A stretch of DNA of 47,996 nucleotides from Desulfuromonadales bacterium (lineage in GTDB: Bacteria > Desulfobacterota > Desulfuromonadia > Desulfuromonadales > JACZKF01): contig JARFUG010000015.1 in NCBI GenBank assembly GCA_029289095.1, positions 3,462-51,457 of the forward strand, given 5' to 3'. A program made the translations under genes and the position numbers. Below are positions 25,080 to 33,390 of this stretch, in pieces. The stretch's first letter is position 1, and each line of letters opens with the position of its first letter. The notes below the pieces were generated by a model. That model saw nothing but the letters and a program-made list of their open reading frames with translations. It made no database searches and was not told where the DNA came from.

Positions 25080-25874
25080 TCAGAAGATATTCTTGGAGTA
25101 GAAGATCTCGGTCATCTCCTGTTTGAGCCTCTTTTTGACCCGCGCCTTCTCCTCATCATTGAAGTCTGAGGCCGCCGAGGCGAAAAGATAGTTCTCCAGG
25201 ACGAAATCCTTGAGCAGCATCTTGGTGTGGAAGAGGTTCTCCTGGTAGATGTTGATGTCGACCGTCTGATAGAGATCGAGGATCTTCTTGTCGATGTACT
25301 GCTGGATCGAATGGATGCGGTGGTCGATGTAATGCTTGTTCCCCTTGACGTCGCGTGTGAAGCCGCGCACCTTGTAGTCCATCAGAACGATATCCGACTC
25401 GAAGGAGTCTATCAGATGGTTCAGGGCCTTCAAGGGGCTGATCTTGCCGCAGGTGGAGACGTCGACGTCGACCCGGAAGGTGGAGATCCCGGTCCGCGAG
25501 TCGGTCTCGGGATAGGTGTGGATGCACAGGTGGCTCTTGTCCAGGTGGGCCAGAACCTGGTCGGGCTTGGGATCGACCGGCTCCTCGGCGATGAGGATCG
25601 TCACGCTCGCCCCCATCGGGTCGTAATCCTGGCTGGAGATGTTGAGAATATTGGCGCCGATGATTTCAGTCACTTCCGTCAGGATTTTTACAAGGCGCTC
25701 GGAGTTGTACTCCTCGTCGATGTACTCGAGGTATTCCTTGCGCGCCTGGGGCGAGCGGGCGTAGCAGACGTCGTAGATGTTGAAGGAGAGCGTCTTGGTC
25801 AGATTGTTGAAGCCGCGAAGCTTGAGCTTTCTGGGACGCTTGGGGCGGACGGTTTTCGCTTTCTTTGCACACAT
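25080..25874 (-). CDS. speD: S-adenosylmethionine decarboxylase proenzyme, SpeD
   Basis: SpeD makes decarboxylated AdoMet, the aminopropyl donor for spermidine. The 264-residue length equals E. coli SpeD. The self-cleavage motif is in [13 protein letters not shown]: cleavage between K113 and S114 would turn S114 into the pyruvoyl cofactor. Segments DVDVSTCG and the C-terminal basic helix agree. The start at 25874 is fixed by GGGAGGGA nine bases upstream; an in-frame extension to 25976 is not supported. thiC lies upstream on the same strand but a hairpin separates them. speE is not in the window. Confidence 0.96.
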   Translation of the reverse strand: MCAKKAKTVRPKRPRKLKLRGFNNLTKTLSFNIYDVCYARSPQARKEYLEYIDEEYNSERLVKILTEVTEIIGANILNISSQDYDPMGASVTILIAEEPVDPKPDQVLAHLDKSHLCIHTYPETDSRTGISTFRVDVDVSTCGKISPLKALNHLIDSFESDIVLMDYKVRGFTRDVKGNKHYIDHRIHSIQQYIDKKILDLYQTVDINIYQENLFHTKMLLKDFVLENYLFASAASDFNDEEKARVKKRLKQEMTEIFYSKNIF

Positions 25875-25943
25875 AGGGCAATATCCCTCCCTTCGGACGG
25901 TGAGATATCTGGCCAAGCCAAACCCGACCATTGAAACACAGAA

Positions 25944-25963
25944 CCCCTTGCGGGGACAAGGGG
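25944..25963 (-). terminator. Possible thiC terminator or speD leader hairpin
   Basis: CCCCTTG and CAAGGGG pair around a six-base loop, followed on the minus strand by a T-rich TTCTGTGTTT. It lies between thiC and speD. Confidence 0.4.
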
Positions 25964-26071
25964 ATTTGTGGGTCAAAGAGGGATTTTCCGTAATTTTAAT
26001 TCAGCGAGCTCCCGGCAGTAAAAAGCCCTGGAAAGAACCGGGGACCGAAGTGCTCGGCGACACAAGGGGGG

Positions 26072-27376
26072 TCAGCCTGCCGCAGCCCCTTTTTCACGCC
26101 GCTCGTTCATGACTTTGTAGGCGCAGAATTCGCCGCACATGGTGCAGGCGCCGTGCTCCTCGTCGACTCCCGATTCGGCGCGCAGACGACGTGCCTTGGC
26201 CGGATCGAGAGCGAGGGCGAACTGCCCCTCCCAGTCGAGATTTTTGCGGCATTTGGCCATGGCGATGTCTTTGGCCATGGCGCCGGGGACTTTTTTCACG
26301 ATGTCGGCGGCATGAGCGGCGATGCGCGCGGCGATGACCCCTTCGTGAACATCCTCAACCGTCGGAAGGCGCAGGTGCTCGCTGGGGGTGACATAGCACA
26401 GGAAATCGGCCCCGGCGGCGGCGGCCAGCGCTCCGCCGATGGCGCAGGTGATATGGTCGTATCCGGGGGCGATGTCGGTGACGAGAGGCCCCAGCACATA
26501 GAAGGGAGCGCCGTGGCACAGGCGCTTCTGCAACTGGATGTTGGCCTCGATCTGGTTGAGCGGCACATGCCCGGGGCCTTCGATCATCACCTGCACTCCG
26601 GCGGCCCAGGCGCGCTCGGTGAGTTCTCCCAGAACGATCAGTTCATGGATCTGGGCACGGTCGGTGGCGTCGGCGAGGCACCCCGGGCGGAAACCGTCGC
26701 CGAGGGAGAGGACCGCATCGTAGGGCTTGACGATTTCGAGCAGGCGGTCGAAGTGCTCGTAAAGAGGGTTCTCGGCCTGGTTATGCGCCATCCACTCGAC
26801 GGTGAACGATCCCCCGCGCGAGACGACGTCCATGAGACGCCCTTCGCGGTCCATGCGCTCGACAGTGGCGCGGGTGACGCCGCAGTGGACGGTGATGAAG
26901 TCCACCCCGTCGTCCAGGTGCCGGATGACCCCTTCGAAGATCTCCTCCACCGTCATGTCGACGATCGCCTTTTTCCGTTTGTAGACGGTGTCGAGGGCGG
27001 CCTGGTAGAGAGGGACGGTGCCGATGCAGGCCTGCGTCTCGGCGATGACGGCGCGGCGAATTTCGTCGACCGGCCCGCCGGTGGAGAGATCCATGAGGGC
27101 GTCAGCGCCGGCGGCGACCGCCACACGGGCCTTCTCCAGTTCCTTGTCGATGCTGGTGTCGTCTTTGCTGGTGCCGATATTGGCGTTGACCTTGGTGCGC
27201 AGCCCTTCGCCAACGGCCAGGGGAATTCCCCCGGTGCGCCGAACGTTATGGCAGATGACGGCGGTTCCTGCCGCGATGCGCTGACGCAGGATCTCGGGGT
27301 CGATCCCCTCGGCGGCGGCGGCTTGCCGCACGAGATCGGTCACGGCGCCCTGGCGGGCGAGTTCGAGCTGAGTCAT
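26072..27376 (-). CDS. thiC: Phosphomethylpyrimidine synthase ThiC, short form
   Basis: ThiC is a radical-SAM enzyme that rearranges 5-aminoimidazole ribotide to the thiamine pyrimidine (HMP-P). The 434 residues lack the long N-terminal extension of E. coli ThiC. NANIGTS, VHCGVTR, SRGGS, GDGFRPGC, EGPGHVP and CYVTPSEHL are family blocks. The C-terminal cluster motif reads C-T-M-C-G-E-F-C, a Cx2Cx3C spacing rather than the Cx2Cx4C of E. coli. The gene follows thiED by 70 bases on the same strand and should be under the same TPP riboswitch. The ATG at 27376 has a GAGG site at a rather long distance. Confidence 0.96.
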   Translation of the reverse strand: MTQLELARQGAVTDLVRQAAAAEGIDPEILRQRIAAGTAVICHNVRRTGGIPLAVGEGLRTKVNANIGTSKDDTSIDKELEKARVAVAAGADALMDLSTGGPVDEIRRAVIAETQACIGTVPLYQAALDTVYKRKKAIVDMTVEEIFEGVIRHLDDGVDFITVHCGVTRATVERMDREGRLMDVVSRGGSFTVEWMAHNQAENPLYEHFDRLLEIVKPYDAVLSLGDGFRPGCLADATDRAQIHELIVLGELTERAWAAGVQVMIEGPGHVPLNQIEANIQLQKRLCHGAPFYVLGPLVTDIAPGYDHITCAIGGALAAAAGADFLCYVTPSEHLRLPTVEDVHEGVIAARIAAHAADIVKKVPGAMAKDIAMAKCRKNLDWEGQFALALDPAKARRLRAESGVDEEHGACTMCGEFCAYKVMNERREKGAAAG

Positions 27377-27423
27377 AGGATAAACCTCGTATTAGGGAGT
27401 CAGTATTCCGTTTGTTATTGTTA

Positions 27424-27464
27424 GAATCCAGGAGCCAGGAGCCCAGTCACCAGTCACCAGTCAC
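27424..27464. repeat. Heptad array that supplies the thiED stop
   Basis: Six 7-base units are seen on the plus strand. Three are related to the CAGGAGC type (about 27424-27443), and three are exact copies of CAGTCAC (27444-27464). Read on the minus strand the latter are GTGACTG units, which encode the last residues and the TGA of thiED. Confidence 0.9.
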
Positions 27465-28862
27465 CGCTTTCCGCCCCTGCCAATGGTTGACCGGGCCGTG
27501 GCCTGCTCCGAGAGGAACCGCAGTGCGGATCGCTTCGGTGATGAAGTCCTTGGCGCGGCCTACGGCGGTTAGCAGCGGTTCTCCTTGCGCCGCGAAGGCG
27601 GCGATGGCGGCGGAAAAGGTGCATCCGGTGCCGTGGGTGTTGCGGGTCTCGATACGTTCGGAAGCGAAGCGGTGCAGATCCTTTCCAGTCAGCAGGAGAT
27701 CGACCGCATCGCCCGGGAGATGCCCCCCCTTGATCAGGACGTTTCGCGCCCCCATCTGCTGAAGAATCCGGGCTGCCCGCTCCATTTCCATTTCGCTTCG
27801 CACCTCGATTCCGGTAAGGGCTTCGGCCTCGGGGACGTTGGGTGTGAGAAGCCAGGTGCGGGGAATGAGATCGCGGCGCAGCGCTTCTGCCGCCTCTTCC
27901 CGAAGAAGGTGCGCACCACCTTTGGCGATCATGACCGGGTCGACGACGGCGAGCAGGGCGTGCTTCTCGATCGCTTCGGCCACTACGTCAATGATGCCGG
28001 CGTCGAAGAGCATCCCGGTCTTGACGACGTCGGCCCCGATATCGCAGAGGACCGCCTCGATCTGGTCGGCGACGAACAGGGGTGGAGCGGGATGGATGCC
28101 GCGCACTCCCAGGGTGTTCTGGGCGGTCAGGGCGGTGACGGCGCTCGCTCCATAGACGCCCAGAAATGCGAAGGTCTTCAGGTCAGCCTGAATACCGGCT
28201 CCGCCTCCCGAGTCGGAACCGGCGATGGTGAGAACTCGTCCCCGGGGGTGGGAGAGACGGCGATTGAAGGCCAGGGAGATCTCCCGGGCCGCCGCGGCAG
28301 GGGAGGAATCCCCCATGACGGCGGAGATGACCGCCAGAGCGTCGGCTCCGGCATCGATCGCCTGCGCGGCGCCGCAGCGGTCGATGCCCCCGATGGCGAC
28401 GATGGGGATTCGCACGGCCCGGCGGATCTCTTCGAGCCTCTGCAGGCCGACATGCTCGGCATCTTCTTTGGTGGAGGTCGGAAAGATGCTCCCGACACCG
28501 ATGTAGTCGGCGCCCTCGCTTTCGGCCTTGAGGGCTTGTTCAATCGTGCGGGTCGAAACGCCGACGATCTTTTCGCCCATCAGGGCGCGCGCCTCGGACA
28601 TGGACATGTCGTTCTGGCCCAGGTGAACGCCGTCGGCGCCGATTTCGAGGGCCAGGTGCGGATCGTCATTGACGAGGAAAAGGGCGCCGTAGCCATCACA
28701 GAGCACCTTCAGGGCGCGTGCGTTCGCCCCCCGTTCGTCTGCGGACATGAGTTTGCTGCGGAACTGGACGATGCGTGCGCCCCCGCGCAGGGCGGCCTCG
28801 GTCCTTTGGGCAAGGCGACCGTCTCGGTTCTCGTCTGTAATGAGGTAAAGACCTCGAATCAT
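27447..28862 (-). CDS. thiED: ThiE-ThiD bifunctional fusion (thiamine-phosphate synthase / HMP-P kinase)
   Basis: The N-terminal half (about 1-205) is thiamine-phosphate synthase: LITDEN, VQFRSK, GADGVHLGQND and GVGSIFPTSTK are conserved. The C-terminal half (about 210-465) is HMP/HMP-P kinase: TIAGSDSGGGAGIQADLKTF, DPVMIAKGG and the HGTGCTFSAAIAA anion hole. Fusion puts phosphorylation of HMP-P and its coupling to thiazole phosphate in one protein. The ATG at 28862 (MIRGLYLITDEN) was preferred to GTG 28901, which lies inside the attenuator hairpin. The ribosome site is weak. The last residues V-T-G-D-W and the TGA are encoded by the heptad array. Confidence 0.95.
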   Translation of the reverse strand: MIRGLYLITDENRDGRLAQRTEAALRGGARIVQFRSKLMSADERGANARALKVLCDGYGALFLVNDDPHLALEIGADGVHLGQNDMSMSEARALMGEKIVGVSTRTIEQALKAESEGADYIGVGSIFPTSTKEDAEHVGLQRLEEIRRAVRIPIVAIGGIDRCGAAQAIDAGADALAVISAVMGDSSPAAAAREISLAFNRRLSHPRGRVLTIAGSDSGGGAGIQADLKTFAFLGVYGASAVTALTAQNTLGVRGIHPAPPLFVADQIEAVLCDIGADVVKTGMLFDAGIIDVVAEAIEKHALLAVVDPVMIAKGGAHLLREEAAEALRRDLIPRTWLLTPNVPEAEALTGIEVRSEMEMERAARILQQMGARNVLIKGGHLPGDAVDLLLTGKDLHRFASERIETRNTHGTGCTFSAAIAAFAAQGEPLLTAVGRAKDFITEAIRTAVPLGAGHGPVNHWQGRKAVTGDW

Positions 28863-28880
28863 GGGAAAAGGCTCTGCTGC

Positions 28881-28919
28881 AAAAGAAAAATCGCCGTGCA
28901 CCAGGCGTGCGCGGCGATT
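28881..28919 (-). terminator. Attenuator terminator downstream of TPP aptamer
   Basis: On the minus strand AATCGCCG pairs with CGGCGATT, and TTTTCTTTT follows. It lies between the aptamer and the thiED start, where TPP binding would be expected to favour it. Confidence 0.8.
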
Positions 28920-28944
28920 CCGGACAGGTATCGCTTTGTTTCAC

Positions 28945-29033
28945 GCCGCTTCCCTACGCCGGTATAACCCGGATCAGGTTCGAAGGGTCGTCTCGCCGGT
29001 GGCGAAACTCTCAGTTGGCACTCCCCTAGCGGT
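28945..29033 (-). promoter_or_regulatory. TPP (THI-box) riboswitch
   Basis: The minus strand has the conserved aptamer: a GGGGAGTGCC opening, ACTGAGA in the pyrimidine-sensing arm, then ACCCTT and GAACCTGAT followed by a GGGTTAT...GCGTAGGGAA close. All the well-known conserved blocks are present and in order. It is followed by an intrinsic terminator, so control by premature termination is inferred. Confidence 0.96.
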
Positions 29034-29095
29034 ACTGATCGTACTTGCCGTCCCGCGGCCGATCAGGCGAAATCTTCGGAAACGCGGGGAAAAGA

Positions 29096-29124
29096 ACTAT
29101 AGTGAATCGCCGCGGGAGTGTCAA
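29096..29124 (-). promoter_or_regulatory. Sigma70-type promoter of the thiED-thiC operon
   Basis: On the minus strand TTGACA (29124-29119) and TATAGT (29101-29096) are separated by exactly 17 bases. It lies about 60 bases upstream of the riboswitch. Confidence 0.85.
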
Positions 29125-29207
29125 CCCCGTTAACACATCTGCAGGCTTTACAGGCGCCGGGGCGCCGTGGTAAAACGACACGTCCACCCTTCCCCAGAAA
29201 GCTTGTC

Positions 29208-30362
29208 ATGTCCGGTCATCGTCCCACCCACGTCGAGATCGATCTCGACGCACTGAAGCACAATTACCGTCAGGCCCGCCTTCAGGCGGGCGATCATCGC
29301 CGCATTCTCGCTGTCGTCAAGGCTGATGCCTACGGGCACGGGGCCGCCCGCGTCGCCCCGGTTCTGCAGGGGTGCGGCGCCGACCTGTTCGGTGTTGCGA
29401 TGGTCGAAGAGGGCGTCGATCTTCGCCGCGCCGGCATCGAGCGGCCGATCCTCGTTCTGGGCGGGATCTACCCCGGGCAGGAGAAGGCGATTTTCCGGCA
29501 CCGTCTCACCCCCGCCCTCTTCGATCTCAACGTCGCCCGGCGCCTCGATGCCGTCGCCCGCGCCGGCGGTCATGTCTGGCCCTATCATCTGAAGATCGAT
29601 ACGGGCATGGGGAGGGTCGGTTTTCGTCCCGAAGAACTGCCGACGGTGCTGCCGCAGCTCTCGTCCCTGAAGGGTCTCTCCATGGAAGGGGTGATCTCGC
29701 ATTTGGCGGTGGCCGATCAACCGGGACATCTCTTTACCGCCGAGCAGGTCGAGCGATTCCGCAACTCCCTGCACACGGTGCGCAGCGCCGGGTTCTCTCC
29801 CGAGCACATCCACCTGAGCAACAGCGCCTCGCTTTTTGCCGACGACTTTCCGGAGGCCAACCTCGTTCGCCCCGGCATCGTCCTTTACGGCGGCCTTCCC
29901 GCCGAAAATCTCGCAGGGCTTCTCGATCTGCGTCCCGTGATGAGCTTTCGCACCTCCGTCGTGCAGGTCAAGGAGGTCCCCGCCGGGACGGGGGTTTCCT
30001 ACGGGCACCGTTTCCTGGCAAAGCGGCCCACGGTCCTTGCGGCGATCCCCGTGGGGTATGCCGACGGTTACAGCCGCCATCTCTCCTGCAAGGGAGAGGT
30101 TCTGCTGCGCGGCCGCCGGGCTCCGGTGGCTGGAACGGTCTGCATGGACTGGACGATGCTCGACGTCACCGACATCCCCGGCGTCCAGGCAGGCGATGAA
30201 GTGACCCTGCTGGGCAGGGACAACGGTGCAATTATCACTGCCGAGGAATGGGCCGCGCGTATCGGCACCATCTCCTATGAAGTCTTCTGTCAGGTCAGCA
30301 AGCGCGTGCCGCGAATCTACACTGAGGAAGAGGCGAAGATCCGCGAGCCGAATGTGGCCTGA
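29208..30362 (+). CDS. alr: Alanine racemase
   Basis: This PLP enzyme interconverts L- and D-alanine for peptidoglycan. The 384 residues have K38 in VVKADAYGHG as the PLP lysine and Y265 in VSYGHRF as the second catalytic base, at the same number as the Geobacillus enzyme. CMDWTMLDVT is the C-terminal domain signature. The ATG at 29208 starts MSGHRPTHVEIDLDAL, matching the family; the upstream in-frame sequence overlaps the promoter of the divergent thi operon. The ribosome site is weak. The next gene begins 21 bases after the stop. Confidence 0.96.
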   Translation: MSGHRPTHVEIDLDALKHNYRQARLQAGDHRRILAVVKADAYGHGAARVAPVLQGCGADLFGVAMVEEGVDLRRAGIERPILVLGGIYPGQEKAIFRHRLTPALFDLNVARRLDAVARAGGHVWPYHLKIDTGMGRVGFRPEELPTVLPQLSSLKGLSMEGVISHLAVADQPGHLFTAEQVERFRNSLHTVRSAGFSPEHIHLSNSASLFADDFPEANLVRPGIVLYGGLPAENLAGLLDLRPVMSFRTSVVQVKEVPAGTGVSYGHRFLAKRPTVLAAIPVGYADGYSRHLSCKGEVLLRGRRAPVAGTVCMDWTMLDVTDIPGVQAGDEVTLLGRDNGAIITAEEWAARIGTISYEVFCQVSKRVPRIYTEEEAKIREPNVA

Positions 30363-30382
30363 ACCGACGCCCAGCCTTTCGC

Positions 30383-31609
30383 ATGAGCCAAGAAAATCTC
30401 AGACTCGCCCTTGATCTGGGGACGACGACCCTGGCCGGACGGCTCCTCGAACCTGGCGGTGAGATCGTTGCCGAAGCCCAGATCCGCAACCCTCAGATCG
30501 AATTCGGCTCCGATGTCATCCGGCGTCTGGAGGCGGCCCTGGGCGGCCATGCAGAGCGCCTTCAGACACTCCTCGCCGAAGGGATCCGGTCGCTCGTCGA
30601 CGATCTCCTGACCCGGGCGGGCGCTTCCCCTTCGGTCATTGCCGCTGCGGCGGCCGCGGGAAATCCCGCGATGACCTATCTGCTTCGAGGCCTGCCTCCG
30701 GAAGAAATCCTCTTTCCACCTCATCGCCCCAGCAATCGTTCGGGGGTCTTCATCTCCTCTTCCGAGCTCCCTCTGGGACTGCGCGCTCCCCTCTATCTCT
30801 TTCCCCTGGTCAGCGGTTACGTGGGGGGGGATCTCCTCGCCTTCGTCTTTGCTCAAAAGGAAGCGCCGCCCGGGACGCTTCTGCTCGATATCGGGACCAA
30901 CGGAGAGATGGCTCTTCTCACCGAACGGGGGTGGCTGACGACCTCCGTCGCCGCCGGACCCGCCTTCGAGGGGGCGGGGATCTCCTGCGGCATGGTCGCT
31001 GAGGCGGGCGCCGTCGAGAAGGTCGTCATCGAGGCCGATTCCCTTCGCATCAAGACGATCGGCGGATTTCCTCCCCGAGGTCTGTGCGGCAGCGGCGTCG
31101 TTTCCGCGCTGGCGGCGGCCCGCAAGGGAGGGCTTCTCGACAGTCACGGAACGCTTGTCGCGCCTGGAAGCATCGAAACGAATCTGGCGCGCTACATCGT
31201 CGAAACATCTGAAGGCCGGGCGCTTCGCCTCTATCGTGACGCCTTCGTCGAGATCAAACTCACTCAGGAGGATATCCGCCATTTCCAGCTTGCCAAAGGC
31301 GCCGTTCGGGCCGGCATCGAATGCCTGCTCAAAAGGGCGGAGCCGCCGAGGCCGGCGGACCTTCTGGTTACCGGCGCCTTTGGGCTGCATCTGCCTCCCG
31401 GCGACCTGAAAACGGTTGCCATGCTCCCGGAAACCATGATAAACAGTGTACGTTTTGTCCCCGACGGAGCGCTTGCCGGTGTCTGTCGCTCGATGCTCGA
31501 AGAGGGCAAAATGGAGGAAGTCGAGGCCCTGGCGCTCCAGTTGCGCCCCTATCCGCTTTCGGGAACCCCTGCCTTTGAAAAGGCCTTTCTGGAAGGAATG
31601 AATTTCTGA
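30383..31609 (+). CDS. ASKHA-type ATPase, RACE/DUF4445-like, no ferredoxin domain
   Basis: The 408-residue protein matches the ATPase part of reductive activators of corrinoid enzymes (RACE; DUF4445). The first phosphate loop is LALDLGTTTLAG (8-19) and the second LLLDIGTNGEMAL near 165-177. AAAAGNPAMTYLLRGL, GPAFEGAGISCGM and VTGAFG also fit. Typical RACE proteins start with a [2Fe-2S] ferredoxin domain that delivers the electron to cob(II)alamin; it is missing here and the protein begins at the ASKHA fold. No corrinoid protein or methyltransferase gene is nearby. It may use a separate electron donor, or activate another cofactor. A terminator follows. Confidence 0.85.
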   Translation: MSQENLRLALDLGTTTLAGRLLEPGGEIVAEAQIRNPQIEFGSDVIRRLEAALGGHAERLQTLLAEGIRSLVDDLLTRAGASPSVIAAAAAAGNPAMTYLLRGLPPEEILFPPHRPSNRSGVFISSSELPLGLRAPLYLFPLVSGYVGGDLLAFVFAQKEAPPGTLLLDIGTNGEMALLTERGWLTTSVAAGPAFEGAGISCGMVAEAGAVEKVVIEADSLRIKTIGGFPPRGLCGSGVVSALAAARKGGLLDSHGTLVAPGSIETNLARYIVETSEGRALRLYRDAFVEIKLTQEDIRHFQLAKGAVRAGIECLLKRAEPPRPADLLVTGAFGLHLPPGDLKTVAMLPETMINSVRFVPDGALAGVCRSMLEEGKMEEVEALALQLRPYPLSGTPAFEKAFLEGMNF

Positions 31610-31640
31610 AAACCGCCCCAGTGACGGTTTTTTTTGTTTT
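31609..31640 (+). terminator. Intrinsic terminator after the RACE-like gene
   Basis: AAAACCG and CGGTTTT pair around a nine-base loop, followed by a T-rich run. It begins at the stop codon. Confidence 0.75.
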
Positions 31641-31686
31641 GTAGGTTGGTTGGAACGGATTTTTATCGCAGAAAGGAAATGCCACC

Positions 31687-33252
31687 ATGGCCGTCATCAA
31701 ACGCGCCCTCATCAGCGTGTCGGAAAAGACCGGCATCGTCGATTTCGCCCGGGAGCTCGCGACCTTCGGAGTCGAGATCCTCTCCACCGGCGGCACCGCC
31801 ACCCTGTTGCGCAAAGAAGGGCTCAGCGTCCAGGACGTCTCGGAGTTCACGGGCTTCCCCGAGATGCTCGACGGCAGGGTCAAGACCCTTCACCCCAAGG
31901 TCCACGGTGGGCTCCTCGGCGTGCGCGACAACCCCGAGCACACGGCTAAAATGAAAGAGCACGGCATCGAGCCGATCGACATGGTCGTGGTGAATCTCTA
32001 TCCCTTCGAGGAGACGGTGGCGCACCCCGACTGCACTCTCGAGGACGCCATCGAGAATATCGACATCGGCGGCCCCACCATGCTGCGCAGCGCCGCCAAG
32101 AACAACCGGGACGTGACGGTGCTCGTCGATCCGTCCGACTATGCGCAGGTTCTCGGCGAGATGCGCCAAAACGGCGGAGCCGTCTCCCGCGAGACGAACT
32201 TTCGCCTGGCGATCAAGGTCTACCAGCGCACGGCGGCGTACGACGGGGCGATCTCCAACTGGCTCGGGCGCCGTCTCGATGCCGAATCGAGCGATTTCCC
32301 GCCCACTCTCACTCTGCAGTTCCGGCGGGCCGAGACGATGCGCTACGGGGAGAACCCCCACCAGAAGGCCGCATTCTACGTGGAGCGCGAGGTGCGAGAG
32401 GCGTCCCTCGCCACCGCCCGACAGCTTCAGGGGAAACAGCTCTCCTATAACAACATCGCCGATACCGACGCCGCCCTCGAATGCGTCAAGCAGTTTCAGG
32501 ATTCGCCCGCCTGCGTCATCGTCAAGCATGCCAACCCCTGCGGCGTCGCCCTGGGAAAGACTCCTCTTCAGGCGTACGAGCGGGCCTTCAGCACCGATCC
32601 GGAATCGGCCTTCGGCGGCATTATCGCCCTGAACCGGGAACTCGATGCCGAAACGGCCCGTGCCATCGTCGATCGGCAGTTCGTCGAGGTCATCATCGCT
32701 CCATCCGTTGCGGACGCCGCTTCCGAGATCGTCGCATCCAAGAAGAACGTGCGTCTTCTCGCGTGCGGGCAGTGGCCGGCCGAGCCGGTGCAGCGCTTCG
32801 ATTTCAAGCGGGTCAACGGCGGACTCCTGGTGCAGGATACGGATCTGGCTCTTATCGACTCGATCAGGGTCGTGACCAAACGACAGCCGACCGAGGACGA
32901 AATGCTCGATCTTCTCTTCACCTGGCGCGTTGCGAAGTTCGTCAAGTCCAATGCCATCGTCTACGGCAAGGACGGCATGACGATCGGTGTCGGGGCGGGC
33001 CAGATGAGCCGGGTCAATTCGGCTCGCATTGCGGTGATCAAGGCCGAGCACGCAGGACTCTCGGTTCAGGGATCGGTCATGGCCTCCGACGCCTTCTTCC
33101 CCTTCCGGGACGGTCTCGACAACGCGGCTGAGGCCGGGGTTTCGGCGGTCATTCAACCCGGCGGCTCCATCCGGGACGAGGAGGTCATCGCCGCGGCGGA
33201 TGAGCACGGTATCGCGATGGTCTTCACCGGGATGCGGCACTTCAGGCACTGA
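31687..33252 (+). CDS. purH: Bifunctional purine synthesis protein PurH
   Basis: PurH catalyses the last two steps to IMP: formylation of AICAR with 10-formyl-THF and ring closure. The 521 residues comprise the N-terminal IMP cyclohydrolase (about 1-150, MGS-like fold, with LISVSEKTG and STGGTA) and the C-terminal transformylase (about 200-521) with [10 protein letters not shown] and the catalytic KHANPCG. AAAGGAA upstream supports the ATG. purD follows after 138 bases without a gene. Confidence 0.97.
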   Translation: MAVIKRALISVSEKTGIVDFARELATFGVEILSTGGTATLLRKEGLSVQDVSEFTGFPEMLDGRVKTLHPKVHGGLLGVRDNPEHTAKMKEHGIEPIDMVVVNLYPFEETVAHPDCTLEDAIENIDIGGPTMLRSAAKNNRDVTVLVDPSDYAQVLGEMRQNGGAVSRETNFRLAIKVYQRTAAYDGAISNWLGRRLDAESSDFPPTLTLQFRRAETMRYGENPHQKAAFYVEREVREASLATARQLQGKQLSYNNIADTDAALECVKQFQDSPACVIVKHANPCGVALGKTPLQAYERAFSTDPESAFGGIIALNRELDAETARAIVDRQFVEVIIAPSVADAASEIVASKKNVRLLACGQWPAEPVQRFDFKRVNGGLLVQDTDLALIDSIRVVTKRQPTEDEMLDLLFTWRVAKFVKSNAIVYGKDGMTIGVGAGQMSRVNSARIAVIKAEHAGLSVQGSVMASDAFFPFRDGLDNAAEAGVSAVIQPGGSIRDEEVIAAADEHGIAMVFTGMRHFRH

Positions 33253-33390
33253 AACGGTCTTTTTGCCCCGATCTCTGCGTCAGGCTCCGAATGCCTTGGG
33301 CGGCGTAATGATATACGCCTCTGCGGCATTCCTCGCCTTCCTGGGCCTCGGCCAGAAATCCTCGTTTCAACAACCGAGCAGGAGAGAAAA

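Noticed and set aside
25875-25976. Longer N-terminus for SpeD
   Set aside because: The extension is not similar to the family, whereas the internal ATG gives the exact E. coli length with a good ribosome site.
31663-33249. A 528-codon open frame antisense to purH
   Set aside because: The plus strand carries a complete, well-conserved PurH. The antisense frame has no family features and no ribosome site.
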